Source: Archangium violaceum (GTDB lineage Bacteria; Myxococcota; Myxococcia; Myxococcales; Myxococcaceae). Taken from it: a stretch of DNA of 64,000 nt. Made by a program: the position numbers and the translations under genes. The notes below the pieces were generated by a model that saw only the letters and a program-made list of their open reading frames with translations, ran no database searches and was not told the DNA's origin. This document shows positions 8,390-17,407 of the stretch, in pieces (the first letter of the stretch is position 1; every line of letters begins with the position of its first letter). The stretch is taken from the NCBI RefSeq assembly GCF_016887565.1, contig NZ_CP069396.1:2011001-2075000 (forward strand). Reading direction: 5' to 3'.

Positions 8390-8971
8390 ATGACTCCATC
8401 GAAAGAAGAGCTGCTGGCCATTGCCCGGCAGTACTGGCGCCCCGACAAGGATTACGAGCTCAGGCAGGAGAGAAGCCCCGAGCACGATAGGCTCGAGGCG
8501 CGATGGGAAGAAGCGCTCGAGGAACACCATCGGTGGCATGCGTTATTGGATGATCTCGAACAGGAGCTTCCCGGCTTCACCTTGGGAGATGGCACCGCGA
8601 CACCTGATGCTTGCTTCCGTTGTGTTGCCTATCCGGTGACGCACGAGAAGGGTCAACCGCTGCCGCCGTACCATTGGATCGTGGTGGGCTGCCTCAGCAT
8701 CCTGGCACCCATCTACATCGTCTATGGGGTGGAGTACGGTCGCGTCGGAAGAAGGCGGCTCAATCCCAGGGTCAGCCTCGAGCCACTCTTGCCCGAGCGG
8801 CAAGCCGTTGCCGATGTCCTCTCCAGGAAGATCGAAGAGCGTTTCGGAGCCAGCAAGCTTCCGAGAGACATCGCCGAGACTCCCGTCCCCCTGTACGCGC
8901 AGTGGGTGGAGCCTCCAGAAACGACGCTCTTCCATGTGCTCTTCACGAACGAACCCGGCAACGTGCCTTGA
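8390..8971 (+). CDS. Unknown protein paired with the preceding lipoprotein
   Basis: A 193-residue protein with no recognised domain. It begins with a charged helical part (MTPSKEELLAIARQYW, then RQERSPEHDRLEARWEEALEE), followed by a mixed alpha/beta region with one short hydrophobic stretch (HWIVVGCLSILAPIYIVYGV) that may be a buried strand rather than a membrane helix. The ATG at 8390 was chosen; a TTG at 8366 would overlap the lipoprotein stop. The size, acidic helical start and coupling to an exported protein are reminiscent of immunity-type partners, but this is inference from context only. Confidence 0.65.
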   Translation: MTPSKEELLAIARQYWRPDKDYELRQERSPEHDRLEARWEEALEEHHRWHALLDDLEQELPGFTLGDGTATPDACFRCVAYPVTHEKGQPLPPYHWIVVGCLSILAPIYIVYGVEYGRVGRRRLNPRVSLEPLLPERQAVADVLSRKIEERFGASKLPRDIAETPVPLYAQWVEPPETTLFHVLFTNEPGNVP

Positions 8972-8989
8972 GGTGGCGACATTGCCGGG
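8954..8989 (+). terminator. Possible terminator hairpin between convergent genes
   Basis: CCCGGCAA at 8954-8961 is repeated inverted as TTGCCGGG at 8982-8989, giving an 8-bp stem with a 20-base loop that spans the stop codon of the preceding gene. No T-run follows, so this is a weak candidate. It lies between the 3' ends of the plus-strand unknown gene and the minus-strand isocitrate dehydrogenase. Confidence 0.3.
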
Positions 8990-9025
8990 CTCCGACGTGC
9001 TACGGGAACGAAGGGCTGTTGCCTG

Positions 9026-10030
9026 CTACAGCGCCGCGATGACCGCGTCGGTGAACTCGCGGGTGGTGGCGCTGCCGCTCAGGTCGCCGGTGCGCGCCTT
9101 GCCCTCGCCGTGAACCTTGGCCAGCGCGTTCTCGAACTTGCGCGCCTCGTCCTTCAGGTCCATCCAGTCCAGCATCATCACCGCCGACATCATCAGCGCG
9201 GTGGGGTTGGCCAGCCCCTTGCCCGCGATGTCCGGCGCCGTGCCGTGCACCGCCTCGAACATCGCCGTGCGCTCGCCGATGTTGGCGCCCGGCACCAGGC
9301 CCAGGCCGCCCACCAGGCCCGCGCACAGGTCACTGATGATGTCGCCGTACAGGTTCTCCATCACCAGCACGTCGTAGCGCGTCGGGTCCTTCACCAACTG
9401 CATGCACATGTTGTCGATGATGACCTCCTCGTAATGGATCTCCGGGTACTCCCGGCCCACCTTGCGGGTGCAGTCGAGGAAGAGGCCATCCGACAGCTTC
9501 ATGATGTTGGCCTTGTGGACGCTCGTCACCTTCTTGCGCCCGTTCTTCTTGGCGTACTCGAAGGCGAAGCGCGCAATGCGCGTGGAGGCCTTCTCGGTGA
9601 TGATCTTCAGCGACTCCACCACGCCCGGCACGATGATGTGCTCCAGGCCCGCGTAGAGCGACTCGGTGTTCTCGCGCACCACCACCAGGTCCACGTTCTC
9701 GTAGCGCGTCTTCACGCCGGGCACGCTCTTGACCGGGCGCAGCGAGGAGTAGAGATCCAACCGCTTGCGCAGGCCCACGTTGGCCGAGGCCATGCCGCCT
9801 CCCACCACCGTGCCCGTGGGGCCCTTGAGCGCCACGCCGCTGCGCAGCACCGCCTCCACCGTCTCGTGGGGCAGGTTGGTGCCGTACTTGGCGATGACCT
9901 CGGTGCCCGCGTCCTTGTACTCGAACTCCAGTGGAGCCTTGAGCGCCTCGAGGACGCGGATGGTGGCCGCCATCACCTCGGGGCCGATTCCATCGCCATT
10001 GATGACCGTGACCGTACGCGTATTCGCCAT
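9026..10030 (-). CDS. icd: NAD-dependent isocitrate dehydrogenase family enzyme
   Basis: A 334-residue beta-decarboxylating dehydrogenase. It starts [19 protein letters not shown] and has the substrate-binding [13 protein letters not shown] segment, the catalytic Tyr/Lys region with [17 protein letters not shown], and the coenzyme segment [19 protein letters not shown]. The SLYAGLEH substrate loop and the overall length match the NAD-type (IDH3-like) isocitrate dehydrogenases used in the TCA cycle; homoisocitrate or isopropylmalate dehydrogenase activity cannot be excluded from sequence alone. The frame stays open upstream of 10030, but that extension covers the next gene and is not coding. 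Confidence 0.9.
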   Translation of the reverse strand: MANTRTVTVINGDGIGPEVMAATIRVLEALKAPLEFEYKDAGTEVIAKYGTNLPHETVEAVLRSGVALKGPTGTVVGGGMASANVGLRKRLDLYSSLRPVKSVPGVKTRYENVDLVVVRENTESLYAGLEHIIVPGVVESLKIITEKASTRIARFAFEYAKKNGRKKVTSVHKANIMKLSDGLFLDCTRKVGREYPEIHYEEVIIDNMCMQLVKDPTRYDVLVMENLYGDIISDLCAGLVGGLGLVPGANIGERTAMFEAVHGTAPDIAGKGLANPTALMMSAVMMLDWMDLKDEARKFENALAKVHGEGKARTGDLSGSATTREFTDAVIAAL

Positions 10031-10095
10031 GTCTCGCGCTTCAAGCACAAAAGACAGGGCCCCGAAAGGAGGAAAACGACCCTGACGCAGCCTGT

Positions 10096-10902
10096 CTAAT
10101 GCATGGGTGGAGTCTGGATGGGAGGCGGCTCCGACGGCGGCTGGGGGGCGGGCGGCGTCTTGCGGCGGTTGCGGCGGCGGGGGCTGAGCGTGGCGTAGGG
10201 CCGATAGAAGGACTCCCACAGGGTGGCGCGGCGCCCACGCGGCCGGCTGCGCAGCTCTCCCAGCGGGGCCCGGGTGAAGAAGGAGGCCACGAAGAGGTAG
10301 GCGAAGAGCAGCACCAGCACGAAGAAGAACATCATGACGAAGCCGCCAGCGATGGGTCCGATGCGTGCCCGGCTCACGAACTCGCTGAAGTTCTGGGGCG
10401 CCTGCGGGTGGCTGTACACCTTGACGAACCAGGCCAGTGTCAGCACCAGCAGGATGGGCCCGTAGGCCCGGTTGAGACGGGTGGAGATGGAGGAGAAGAC
10501 CGACAGTTGGATCTGCGGCCGTTCCATCAGGGTGACCAGCTCGCGCAGGGAGTCCGGGTCCACCGGCTCGCGGCGCAGCATGGGAATCCAATAGCCCTCC
10601 TCCAACAGGCGCACCCGCCTCATCCACAAGTCGTAATAGCGGTAACGGCGCGCCTCGATGGACAGGAACGACACCACCATCCAGATGCCCACCAGGAAGA
10701 CGACATGGGACGCCGCCGAGGAGAAGCCGAAGGAGACGACGGCCGCGGTGGTGGTCATGGCCCAGTTGGTGGTGTTGTCCAGGCGCGAGCGCCAGGTGTC
10801 CGAGCGGGTGAGCTCGCCCCGGAACAGCTGGGCCATGGCCGCGTCCGAGAGCGGCACGGCCTCGTACTCGTTCTTGTCGCGCTCGTTACCCTCGTTGGCC
10901 AT
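10096..10902 (-). CDS. DUF2270-like integral membrane protein
   Basis: A 268-residue membrane protein. The ATG at 10902 is chosen because GGGAGGAAACGGA directly precedes it. A cytoplasmic start (DAAMAQLFRGELTRSDTWRSRLD) leads into two hydrophobic segments (about 50-90), then the hallmark RRYRYYDLWMRRVRLLEEGYW region and, after residue 150, two more membrane segments. This pattern matches the DUF2270 family, of unknown function. The last 45 residues are Arg/Pro-rich and probably disordered. It is divergent from the hybrid histidine kinase (79 bases between starts). Confidence 0.8.
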   Translation of the reverse strand: MANEGNERDKNEYEAVPLSDAAMAQLFRGELTRSDTWRSRLDNTTNWAMTTTAAVVSFGFSSAASHVVFLVGIWMVVSFLSIEARRYRYYDLWMRRVRLLEEGYWIPMLRREPVDPDSLRELVTLMERPQIQLSVFSSISTRLNRAYGPILLVLTLAWFVKVYSHPQAPQNFSEFVSRARIGPIAGGFVMMFFFVLVLLFAYLFVASFFTRAPLGELRSRPRGRRATLWESFYRPYATLSPRRRNRRKTPPAPQPPSEPPPIQTPPMH

Positions 10903-10981
10903 TCCGTTTCCTCCCTTGTGAGCGCCCGGGCGGGCGGGTAGCCGCACCGGCACGCCGTGCCCACTCTCACCCGGAGGAACC

Positions 10982-13054
10982 ATGGCCATCCCCTTCCTCC
11001 AAGACACCCCGCCTCCCGTGGATCCAGTGGCCGCCCTGCTTCAGCTGCTGGAAGAGGAGGAGGAGCGCGTGGTGCGCCTGTGGTCCAAGCGCATCCGAGC
11101 GGAGACGTACGAGCTGGACATCCCCGGCCGCAACCTGCGTGCCCCGCTGCGCCGGCTCGTGGACGAGCTCGTCCGCCTGCTCAGGGACCGGGGGAGGGAC
11201 GTGCTGGTCCTCTGGCCGGAGGTGGTGCGTCCCCACGGGGCTCGAAGGTACGACCAGCGCTTCGAGGTGGAGGACCTGGCGCGCGAGTTCAAGGCGCTCG
11301 AGGAGGTGCTCCTCTACGTGTACGCGCGGCGCAACGGCCAGCTGGAGCCGGAGGTGGCCACGTTCATCGTGGAGCTGGTGGGCGAGGCACATGCCTCGGC
11401 GCAGGCCTCCTTCGCGCGGGTGCTGAGGACGGAGGAGGTGCGCTTCCGCGAGGCGGCGGTGATGGAGTCGGTGCTGCACCACGTGGAGGTGGGCATCCTC
11501 CTGGCCGAGGTGGATGGCACGGTGTCCTTCGCCACGCCGCCGGTGAGCCGGCTGCTCGGCGTGCCCATGCGGGCCGTGGTGGGCTCGCGCTCGCAGTCGC
11601 CGCTGACGGCGGTGCTCACCCAGGTGAACGCGCGTCAACCCAACGGCACCCCCTTCAAGGTGGCCGACATGCCCTTCATGCGGGCCATGAAGGAGCGGGG
11701 GCCGGTGCGCGGAGTGATGATGGTGGTGGAGCGGCCCGGCGGGGGCGAGGCCACCCTGGAGCTGAGCGCCACACCCGTCTGGGAGGAGGGCGGCGAGCTG
11801 GCCGGTGTCCTGCAAACCTTCACCGACCGCACCGAGGCCGCCAACAAGACGAAGGCGCTGATGAGCGCCCACGACGAGGTGCGGCGGCTGCAGGGGCGGC
11901 TGCTGCAACGCACGCGCACGCAGGCGCTGGGACAGCTCGCGAGTGGCGCGGCGCACGCGCTCAACAACTTCCTCAACGTGCTGCGGCTGCGCATCACCCT
12001 GCTGCGGCGCGACTCCAAGCCCGAGCACCTAGACGCGCTGGACAAGACGGTGGGGCAGATCGGCGAGCTGGTGGCGCGGCTGCAGGAATTCAACGTGCAG
12101 CGCACCGAGGAGCAGCTCGCGGACGTCCAGGTGGACGCCACGGTGCACGAGGCGCTGGAGCTGGCGCGCGCGGAGCTGGAGCAGGGCGAGCACCCCATCG
12201 GCGTGGAGCTGCGCCTGGGACAGCCGTGCGCGGTGCGGGCGGACCCGGGCTTCTTCCGCGAGCTGGTGGTGAACCTGTTGCTGGCGACGAAGGAGCGGCT
12301 GGGCGAGGCGGGCGGGCGCGTGGCGGTGGAGTCGCGGACGGAGCCGGCCGGGTGGGTGCGGTTGCGCGTGGAGGACTCCGGCACGCTGTACGCGGAGGAG
12401 GAGATGACGCGCATGTTCGACCCGCTCAACCGCGAGGCGGGCGCACCCCAGCTCTCGCTGCTGCTGGCGGTGGCGCGCAACCAGGTGCAGCGCTGGGGCG
12501 GCGAGCTGACGGTGGAGAACCTGCCGGGAGGCGACGGCGCGGCCTTCGTGGTGCGGCTGCCGCTGGCGAGCTCCTCGGAGGAGGTGGCGGCGGAGCGGAC
12601 GGCGGCGGGCCGGAGCACCACGGTGAGCCCGCGGCGTTTCCAGCAGACGCGCCGGGTGCTGGTGGTGGACGACGATCCGGACAACGCGCGCATGATGGCG
12701 GAGGTGCTCAGCGAGGAGGGCTACGACGTGATGGTGGCCCACAGCGGGGACGTGGCGCTGAAGCTGTGGGAGGAGCGCCGCTACGACGCCGCCCTGCTGG
12801 ACGCGGTGATGCCGGACATCTCGGGATGGGAGGTGGCGCGCGAGCTGCGCAAGCGTTCGCCGCACGCGCTGCTGGCCATCGTGACGGGCATGGACGTGCG
12901 CGGGCAGAATCGCGCCAACCTCGCGCTGGTGGACGCCGTGTTCCGCAAGCCCATCGACGTGGGCGCGCTGGATGAGTTCCTCGGCCAGTCGGAGTCACCC
13001 TCGGCCTCCGGCGGGGGCGGGTCGGCCGGGTCGGTGCCTCCTCCTTCCTCGTGA
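10982..13054 (+). CDS. Hybrid histidine kinase: RsbRD-like N-domain, PAS, kinase core, receiver
   Basis: A 690-residue cytoplasmic sensor with no membrane segment. Residues about 15-155 are a helical RsbRD-like domain, 160-285 a PAS domain (VLHHVEVGILLAEVDGTVSF), 310-385 a dimerisation domain, 390-525 an ATPase domain, and 555-680 a CheY-like receiver (VLVVDDDPDN, phospho-acceptor near Asp607, Lys in FRKPID). The H-box reads AHALNN: His325 is present, but the usual Glu/Asp after it is Ala. The ATPase G-boxes are also weak (EDSGTL; no clear GxGLGL). The kinase core may therefore be catalytically poor. The start has a good GGAGG site at 10973-10977. Confidence 0.88.
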   Translation: MAIPFLQDTPPPVDPVAALLQLLEEEEERVVRLWSKRIRAETYELDIPGRNLRAPLRRLVDELVRLLRDRGRDVLVLWPEVVRPHGARRYDQRFEVEDLAREFKALEEVLLYVYARRNGQLEPEVATFIVELVGEAHASAQASFARVLRTEEVRFREAAVMESVLHHVEVGILLAEVDGTVSFATPPVSRLLGVPMRAVVGSRSQSPLTAVLTQVNARQPNGTPFKVADMPFMRAMKERGPVRGVMMVVERPGGGEATLELSATPVWEEGGELAGVLQTFTDRTEAANKTKALMSAHDEVRRLQGRLLQRTRTQALGQLASGAAHALNNFLNVLRLRITLLRRDSKPEHLDALDKTVGQIGELVARLQEFNVQRTEEQLADVQVDATVHEALELARAELEQGEHPIGVELRLGQPCAVRADPGFFRELVVNLLLATKERLGEAGGRVAVESRTEPAGWVRLRVEDSGTLYAEEEMTRMFDPLNREAGAPQLSLLLAVARNQVQRWGGELTVENLPGGDGAAFVVRLPLASSSEEVAAERTAAGRSTTVSPRRFQQTRRVLVVDDDPDNARMMAEVLSEEGYDVMVAHSGDVALKLWEERRYDAALLDAVMPDISGWEVARELRKRSPHALLAIVTGMDVRGQNRANLALVDAVFRKPIDVGALDEFLGQSESPSASGGGGSAGSVPPPSS

Positions 13055-13201
13055 GTCACCGCGCTGGGCGGGAGCACCGGGAATGGATTTCTTCAGGCTC
13101 AGTGCGACGAAGAGGTGACGTGCTCTCCCTCGACTGACGGAGGTGAATGGAGCGGGTACAGTGTGCGCGGGTGCGGGCTCGAAGCTCACCAAGGAGGAGA
13201 C

Positions 13202-13828
13202 ATGCACATGGGCAAGGAGAGCGCCTGGTGGTCGATGGCTCCACCCGGCTCGGATGAGGATCTGGAGCGGAGGCTGGCGATGGCCTCCCCGTCGGACACG
13301 GCGCGAGGCATGTTCCTGCGTGCCACGCTGGACGCGGTGCGCACCCTGGGGGACGAGGAGGCGGTGCGGCGCTGCCAGCGGCTGAGCGGGGAGGAGAACC
13401 TCATGGACTTCTTCATCTACCCCGTCAGCGTGAACCTGCGGATGGTGTTCACCGCGGCGCGGTTGCTGGAGGACCGGTATGGGGGCTTCGACGAGGCGCT
13501 GCGGCAGCTGGGCTCCCGGGCGGCGGAGAGCTTCCTGGCGTCCGCGGCGGGCCTGACGCTCCAGCTGCTGGCCCGGGGGGACGTGAAGCGCCTGGTGGGC
13601 AATCTGCCCTCGGCCTACCGGGCCTCGGTGAGCTTCGGGGTGCGCTCGGTGGTGTGGACGGGGCCGAGGCGTGGCCGGTTCACCATGCGGCACGAGTTCA
13701 TGCCCTATCCCTTCCAGGAAGGGATGTTGCTGGGCGTGCTGCGCAAGGTGAACGCCCGGGGCGCGCGGGTGCGCGGCTTCCAGCTCTCGACGCTCGAGAG
13801 CGACTATGACGTCTCCTGGGAGGCGTGA
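13202..13828 (+). CDS. DUF2378 (TIGR02265) family protein, copy 1
   Basis: A 208-residue member of the myxobacterial paralogous family. Family features are the opening with DLERRLAMASPSDTARGMFL, a middle helix-rich part (NLMDFFIYPVS, ALRQLGSRAAESFL), and the closing FTMRHEFMPYPFQEG followed by ESDYDVSWE. Function is unknown. The ATG at 13202 follows an excellent AAGGAGGA at 13191-13198; in-frame codons upstream have none. Its 3' end overlaps that of the convergent LysR gene by 25 bases. Two related genes lie at 16759 and 17408. Confidence 0.9.
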   Translation: MHMGKESAWWSMAPPGSDEDLERRLAMASPSDTARGMFLRATLDAVRTLGDEEAVRRCQRLSGEENLMDFFIYPVSVNLRMVFTAARLLEDRYGGFDEALRQLGSRAAESFLASAAGLTLQLLARGDVKRLVGNLPSAYRASVSFGVRSVVWTGPRRGRFTMRHEFMPYPFQEGMLLGVLRKVNARGARVRGFQLSTLESDYDVSWEA

Positions 13829-14718
13829 GCGGACGCGGCTCCGCGCTCCAGCCGGGTGAAGAGGTCCACCAGCCAGGAGACGAGGGCGCGCACGCGGGCG
13901 TTGCCGCGCAGGTCCTGGTGCACCGCGCTCCACACCTCACGGGTGGGCAGCTTCGCGGTGGGCAGCACGCGCACCAGGCGGGGGTTCGCGCTGGCGAAGG
14001 CACTGGCGACGGCGGCCAGGCCGTGGCCCGAGGCGCAGGCGGCCAGGAGCGTCGAGGTGCTGTTGGAGCGCACCACGTAGCGCGCGCCGGGGGCATGGCG
14101 GCGCAGCCAGCGCATCTCGGGCACGGCGTCCAGCGAGGGGTCGAAGGTGACGAAGTCGTGCCGGGACAGCTCGCGCTGCGTGCGCGGGCGGCCCCGGCGC
14201 GCGAGGTAGGCCTCGCTGGCATAGAGGCCGTAGGGGAGCGTCCCGAGCCGCCGGACCACGAGCGCCTCCTCGCGAGGGCGGAAGAGGCGCACCGCCACGT
14301 CCGCCTCCCGGCGGGCCAGGTCGAGCGGGCGCGTGTCGGTGCGCAGCTCCAGGTCGATGCCCGGGTGCCTCTCGCGGAACTCCAGCAGGTGGGGGACCAG
14401 CACCAGGCTCATCAGCCCCTCGCCGGCCGTCAGCCGCAGCAGGCCCTCGAGGCGGACGTCGCTGCCACCCACCTCGCGCTCGAGGCCGAGGAACCGCTCC
14501 TCGATGTGCTCGGCCATGGAGAGCACGCGGGCTCCCTCGCGCGTGAGGGACAGCCCCTCGCGCGTCCGGTCGAACAGGCGCGTGCCGAGCGCCGACTCCA
14601 GCGCGGAGAGCCGGCGGCCCACCGTCGTCGCGTCCACGCCCAGCAGCCGCGCGGCCGCCGCGTGTGAGCGGCCGCGGTGGGCCGCGAGGAACACCCGCAG
14701 GTCATCCCAATGGTGCAT
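13804..14718 (-). CDS. LysR-family transcriptional regulator
   Basis: A 304-residue LysR regulator. The winged helix-turn-helix occupies residues about 1-60 (WDDLRVFLAAHRGRSHAAAA, RLSALESALGTRLFDRTREG) and the substrate-binding domain about 90-295. The ATG at 14718 is preceded by GCAGGGC and gives the usual short MHHWDDLR opening; ATG 14727 would add three residues. It is divergent from the quinone-oxidoreductase-like gene with 100 bases between starts, the classic layout for a LysR regulator and its target, so it probably controls that gene and itself. Its last 25 bases overlap the end of the convergent DUF2378 gene. Confidence 0.9.
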   Translation of the reverse strand: MHHWDDLRVFLAAHRGRSHAAAARLLGVDATTVGRRLSALESALGTRLFDRTREGLSLTREGARVLSMAEHIEERFLGLEREVGGSDVRLEGLLRLTAGEGLMSLVLVPHLLEFRERHPGIDLELRTDTRPLDLARREADVAVRLFRPREEALVVRRLGTLPYGLYASEAYLARRGRPRTQRELSRHDFVTFDPSLDAVPEMRWLRRHAPGARYVVRSNSTSTLLAACASGHGLAAVASAFASANPRLVRVLPTAKLPTREVWSAVHQDLRGNARVRALVSWLVDLFTRLERGAASAHASQETS

Positions 14719-14818
14719 GCCCTGCATTTTCGCAGGGTCCACCTGCGCCGTCCTCGGGTTTCGCGCCCGGAGGGAGCCGCGCATCCTCCCGTGTGTCTCA
14801 TCCACGAGGAGGAAGTCC

Positions 14819-15832
14819 ATGAAGGCATTCGAGCTGCGCGGATTCGGGTTGGACTCACTGGTACTCACCGAGCGGCCGGACCCCGTGCCCGGCCCTTTCG
14901 AGGTCGTCGTGCGCATGCGCGGGGCCTCGCTCAACTACCGCGACCTGGTGCTCCTCCGGGGCACGTACGACCCGAACCTGCGGTTTCCATTCGTTCCGCT
15001 GTCGGATGGCGCGGGCGAGGTGGTGGCGGTGGGGCCCGGGGTGACGCGCGTGAAGCCGGGAGAGCGGGTGGTGCTCTCGTACGTGCAGGACTGGGTGGCG
15101 GGAGAGCCCGTGCCGTCGCTGGTGGCGCGCCGGCTGGGCGGGCCCACCGACGGCGTGCTGGCGGAGTACGTGAAGGTGCCCGAGCACGGGCTCGTCCATG
15201 CGCCGACGCACCTGTCGGACGTGGAGGCCGCCACGCTGCCCATCGCCGCGGTGACGGCGTGGCACGTGCTCTTCGGGGTGGGCCGGGTGCGGCCCGGGGA
15301 TACGGTGCTCGTGGAGGGCACGGGAGGCGTGTCGCTCTTCGCGCTGCAACTGGCGCGGCTGGCGGGAGCGCGGGTGCTGGTGACGTCCGGCAGTGACGAG
15401 AAGCTGGCCCGGGCGAAGGCGCTCGGCGCGAGCGCGGGCATCCACTACCGGAAGACGCCGGAGTGGGACGAGGCGGTGCTGGCGCTCACGGGAGGACGCG
15501 GGGTGGACCACGTGGTGGAGGTGGCGGGTGGGGCCAACCTGGGGCGCGCGCTGCGGGCGGTGCGCCTGGGCGGCGAGGTGAGCGTGGTGGGCTTCCTGGA
15601 GGGGATGCGCTCGGAGCTGGAGCTGACGCAGGCCATCCGCCGGTGTGTCACCCTGAGGGCGGTGTCGGCGGGCAGCAGGACGAGCCTCGAGCACCTGATT
15701 CGCGCGCTGGAGGCCCACGCGGTGCGCCCCGTGGTGGACCGGGTGTTCCCCTTCACGGAGGCGCGGGCGGCGCTCGAACACCTGGCGAGCGGGCAACACT
15801 TCGGCAAGGTGGCCCTGGCCTTCCCCGGCTGA
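14819..15832 (+). CDS. Zinc-independent NAD(P)H:quinone oxidoreductase-like MDR enzyme
   Basis: A 337-residue medium-chain dehydrogenase/reductase. It has the GroES-like half (RGASLNYRDLVLLRGTY, PFVPLSDGAGEVVAVG) and a Rossmann half (VLVEGTGGVSLFALQLARLAG). The structural-zinc Cys cluster and the catalytic zinc ligands of alcohol dehydrogenases are missing, which places it with the zinc-free quinone oxidoreductases and related enoyl reductases. GAGGAGGAAG at 14805-14814 supports the ATG at 14819. It is divergent from the LysR regulator and followed 14 bases later by the HAD phosphatase gene, so those two may be one unit. Confidence 0.9.
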   Translation: MKAFELRGFGLDSLVLTERPDPVPGPFEVVVRMRGASLNYRDLVLLRGTYDPNLRFPFVPLSDGAGEVVAVGPGVTRVKPGERVVLSYVQDWVAGEPVPSLVARRLGGPTDGVLAEYVKVPEHGLVHAPTHLSDVEAATLPIAAVTAWHVLFGVGRVRPGDTVLVEGTGGVSLFALQLARLAGARVLVTSGSDEKLARAKALGASAGIHYRKTPEWDEAVLALTGGRGVDHVVEVAGGANLGRALRAVRLGGEVSVVGFLEGMRSELELTQAIRRCVTLRAVSAGSRTSLEHLIRALEAHAVRPVVDRVFPFTEARAALEHLASGQHFGKVALAFPG

Positions 15833-15846
15833 TACGGGAGGAGGTC

Positions 15847-16527
15847 ATGAGCCTCCATTCCCTCTCCGCCGCCATCTTCGACATGGATGGCACCCTCGTC
15901 GACAACATGCTCTTCCACGCCCGGGCCTGGGTGTCCATGTCCCAGAGCCTCGGCCTCGACGTCCCCGTGGAGCGCTTCGAGCGGGAGTTCGCCGGCAAGC
16001 GCAACGAGGAGATCTTCCCCGCGCTGCTCGGCCGTCCCGTGCCGCCCGAGGAGCTGGCGCGGCTGGCCGAGCGCAAGGAGTCCCACTACCGCGAGCTCTA
16101 CGCGCCGCACCTGTCGCCGCTGCGGGGGACTCGCGAGCTCCTCGCGCGCCTGCGCGGCGCGGGCCTCCAGCTCGCGGTGGCCACGGCCGCGCCGAGCGCC
16201 AACCGCACCTTCGTCCTCGACGGCCTGGAGCTGCGCCCGCACTTCTCCCACGTGGTGGGCGCGGAGGACGTGACGCGCGGCAAGCCGGCGCCCGACATCT
16301 TCCTGGCCGCCGCGCGGGCGCTCTGCGTGGAGCCCTCCGCGTGCGTCGTCTTCGAGGACGCGGTGAACGGCATCCGCGCGGCGCGCGCGGCCGGGATGCT
16401 CGCCGTGGGCGTCACCACCATGACGCCCGCGGAGGTCCTGCTCGAGGCCGGTGCCCACTGGGTCATTGGTGACTTCACCACCTTGCCGGTGGACTTCGAG
16501 CGGCGGCTCTTCGGCGGGGCTGTTTGA
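15847..16527 (+). CDS. HAD-superfamily phosphatase / beta-phosphoglucomutase-like protein
   Basis: A 226-residue HAD subfamily I enzyme with a helical cap after motif I. Motif I is FDMDGTLVDN (both catalytic Asp present), motif II is the Thr of VATAAPS, motif III the Lys of RGKPAPDIFL, and motif IV VFEDAVNGIRAA. The cap insertion between residues 20 and 85 fits phosphoglycolate phosphatase or beta-phosphoglucomutase relatives; the sugar-phosphate substrate is not evident. The start has GGGAGGAGG at 15836-15844. It probably shares a transcript with the upstream oxidoreductase. Confidence 0.9.
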   Translation: MSLHSLSAAIFDMDGTLVDNMLFHARAWVSMSQSLGLDVPVERFEREFAGKRNEEIFPALLGRPVPPEELARLAERKESHYRELYAPHLSPLRGTRELLARLRGAGLQLAVATAAPSANRTFVLDGLELRPHFSHVVGAEDVTRGKPAPDIFLAAARALCVEPSACVVFEDAVNGIRAARAAGMLAVGVTTMTPAEVLLEAGAHWVIGDFTTLPVDFERRLFGGAV

Positions 16528-16758
16528 ATCCCACCCCACCGGAAAGTGGAAACCATTGCAGGACTGAAAGCTTTCACAAACACAGCGCGTCCCGTGCGCT
16601 GCCGGTACAATCCCACAACGCGGGTGGATGGGCGGGCGAAATGCCCGCTCTCCCTCGGAGAAAGGCGCGGGAAGGAAGGCCGCTGTGCTGACAGGCAGGC
16701 CTGGAACAATTAGGATAGCCTTTACTCAATCAGGCTGATTCCTGCCCAGGGGGCACAC
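16528..16758. other. Intergenic stretch with a small hairpin
   Basis: A 231-base gap before the second DUF2378 gene. GCGGGC at 16632-16637 pairs with GCCCGC at 16643-16648 around a 5-base loop, without a following T-run. The last 60 bases are unusually AT-rich for this genome (around 16706-16740) and are the likely promoter region of the DUF2378 gene, but no confident -35/-10 pair was picked. Confidence 0.4.
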
Positions 16759-17382
16759 ATGGCCGTGAGCACCAGCGCGCGTTCCAGGTGGGTGAAGTCA
16801 GACACCTGGGAGCAGGAATTGGAGCGTCGGATGTGCCTGGCGACCGCGGAAGACACCGTGTGCGGGCTGTACTTCAACAGCACGCTGGCGGTGTTGCAGT
16901 CGGTGGGTGACGAGGCTCTGGTGAAGCGCTGCGTGGAGGCGAGCGGGGAGGAGCGCTTCCTGGACTTCTTCCGCTATCCCGTGCGAATGCAGGGGCAGAT
17001 GGTCTCCGCCGCGCTGCCGGCGCTGGCGGAGGAGTTCGGGAGCGCGGAGGAGGCACTGCGGCAGCTCGGGCGGTTGGGGGCGAAGCACTTCCTGAGGGCG
17101 GGGGCGGGCAAGGCGATGCTGTCGCTGTCTCCGGGCAGCCCCAGGCAGCTGCTGAGCACGCTGCCCACGGCCTATCGGCTGTCGGTGAGCTACGGCCAGT
17201 ACGAGCTGAAGTGGACGGGTCCCAACAGCGGCCGCTTCGTCCTCAAGGGCGACTTCATGCCCTACCCCTTCCACGAGGGCACGGTGGCGATGCTGCTGGA
17301 GCTGGGGGGCGCTCGAGAGGTGAGGGTGAGCGGATGGTCCACGGGTGGGCTCGACAGTGAGTGTGAATTCTGTTGGCAGTGA
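16759..17382 (+). CDS. DUF2378 (TIGR02265) family protein, copy 2
   Basis: A 207-residue paralogue of the gene at 13202. Shared landmarks are EQELERRMCLATAEDTVCGL near the start, ERFLDFFRYPVRMQ in the middle, EEALRQLGRLGAKHFL, and the closing FVLKGDFMPYPFHEG with DSECEFCWQ. Function unknown. It is followed 25 bases after its stop by another paralogue, so copies 2 and 3 look like a tandem duplication that has diverged. The AT-rich upstream sequence suggests its own promoter. Confidence 0.9.
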   Translation: MAVSTSARSRWVKSDTWEQELERRMCLATAEDTVCGLYFNSTLAVLQSVGDEALVKRCVEASGEERFLDFFRYPVRMQGQMVSAALPALAEEFGSAEEALRQLGRLGAKHFLRAGAGKAMLSLSPGSPRQLLSTLPTAYRLSVSYGQYELKWTGPNSGRFVLKGDFMPYPFHEGTVAMLLELGGAREVRVSGWSTGGLDSECEFCWQ

Positions 17383-17407
17383 GCAGGCAGCAAGGGGGCA
17401 GGGGAAT

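Noticed and set aside
10031-10627. Upstream extension of the isocitrate dehydrogenase frame
   Set aside because: It overlaps the DUF2270-like gene in another frame, is Ala/Gly/Pro-rich, and the enzyme's normal N-terminus is at 10030.
16541-16562. Possible sigma-54 promoter (TGG...TTGCA) upstream of the second DUF2378 gene
   Set aside because: The GG-to-GC distance is 8 bases rather than the required 10.
16632-16648. Hairpin after the HAD gene as a terminator
   Set aside because: The stem is only 6 bp and no T-run follows; it is not strong enough to call.
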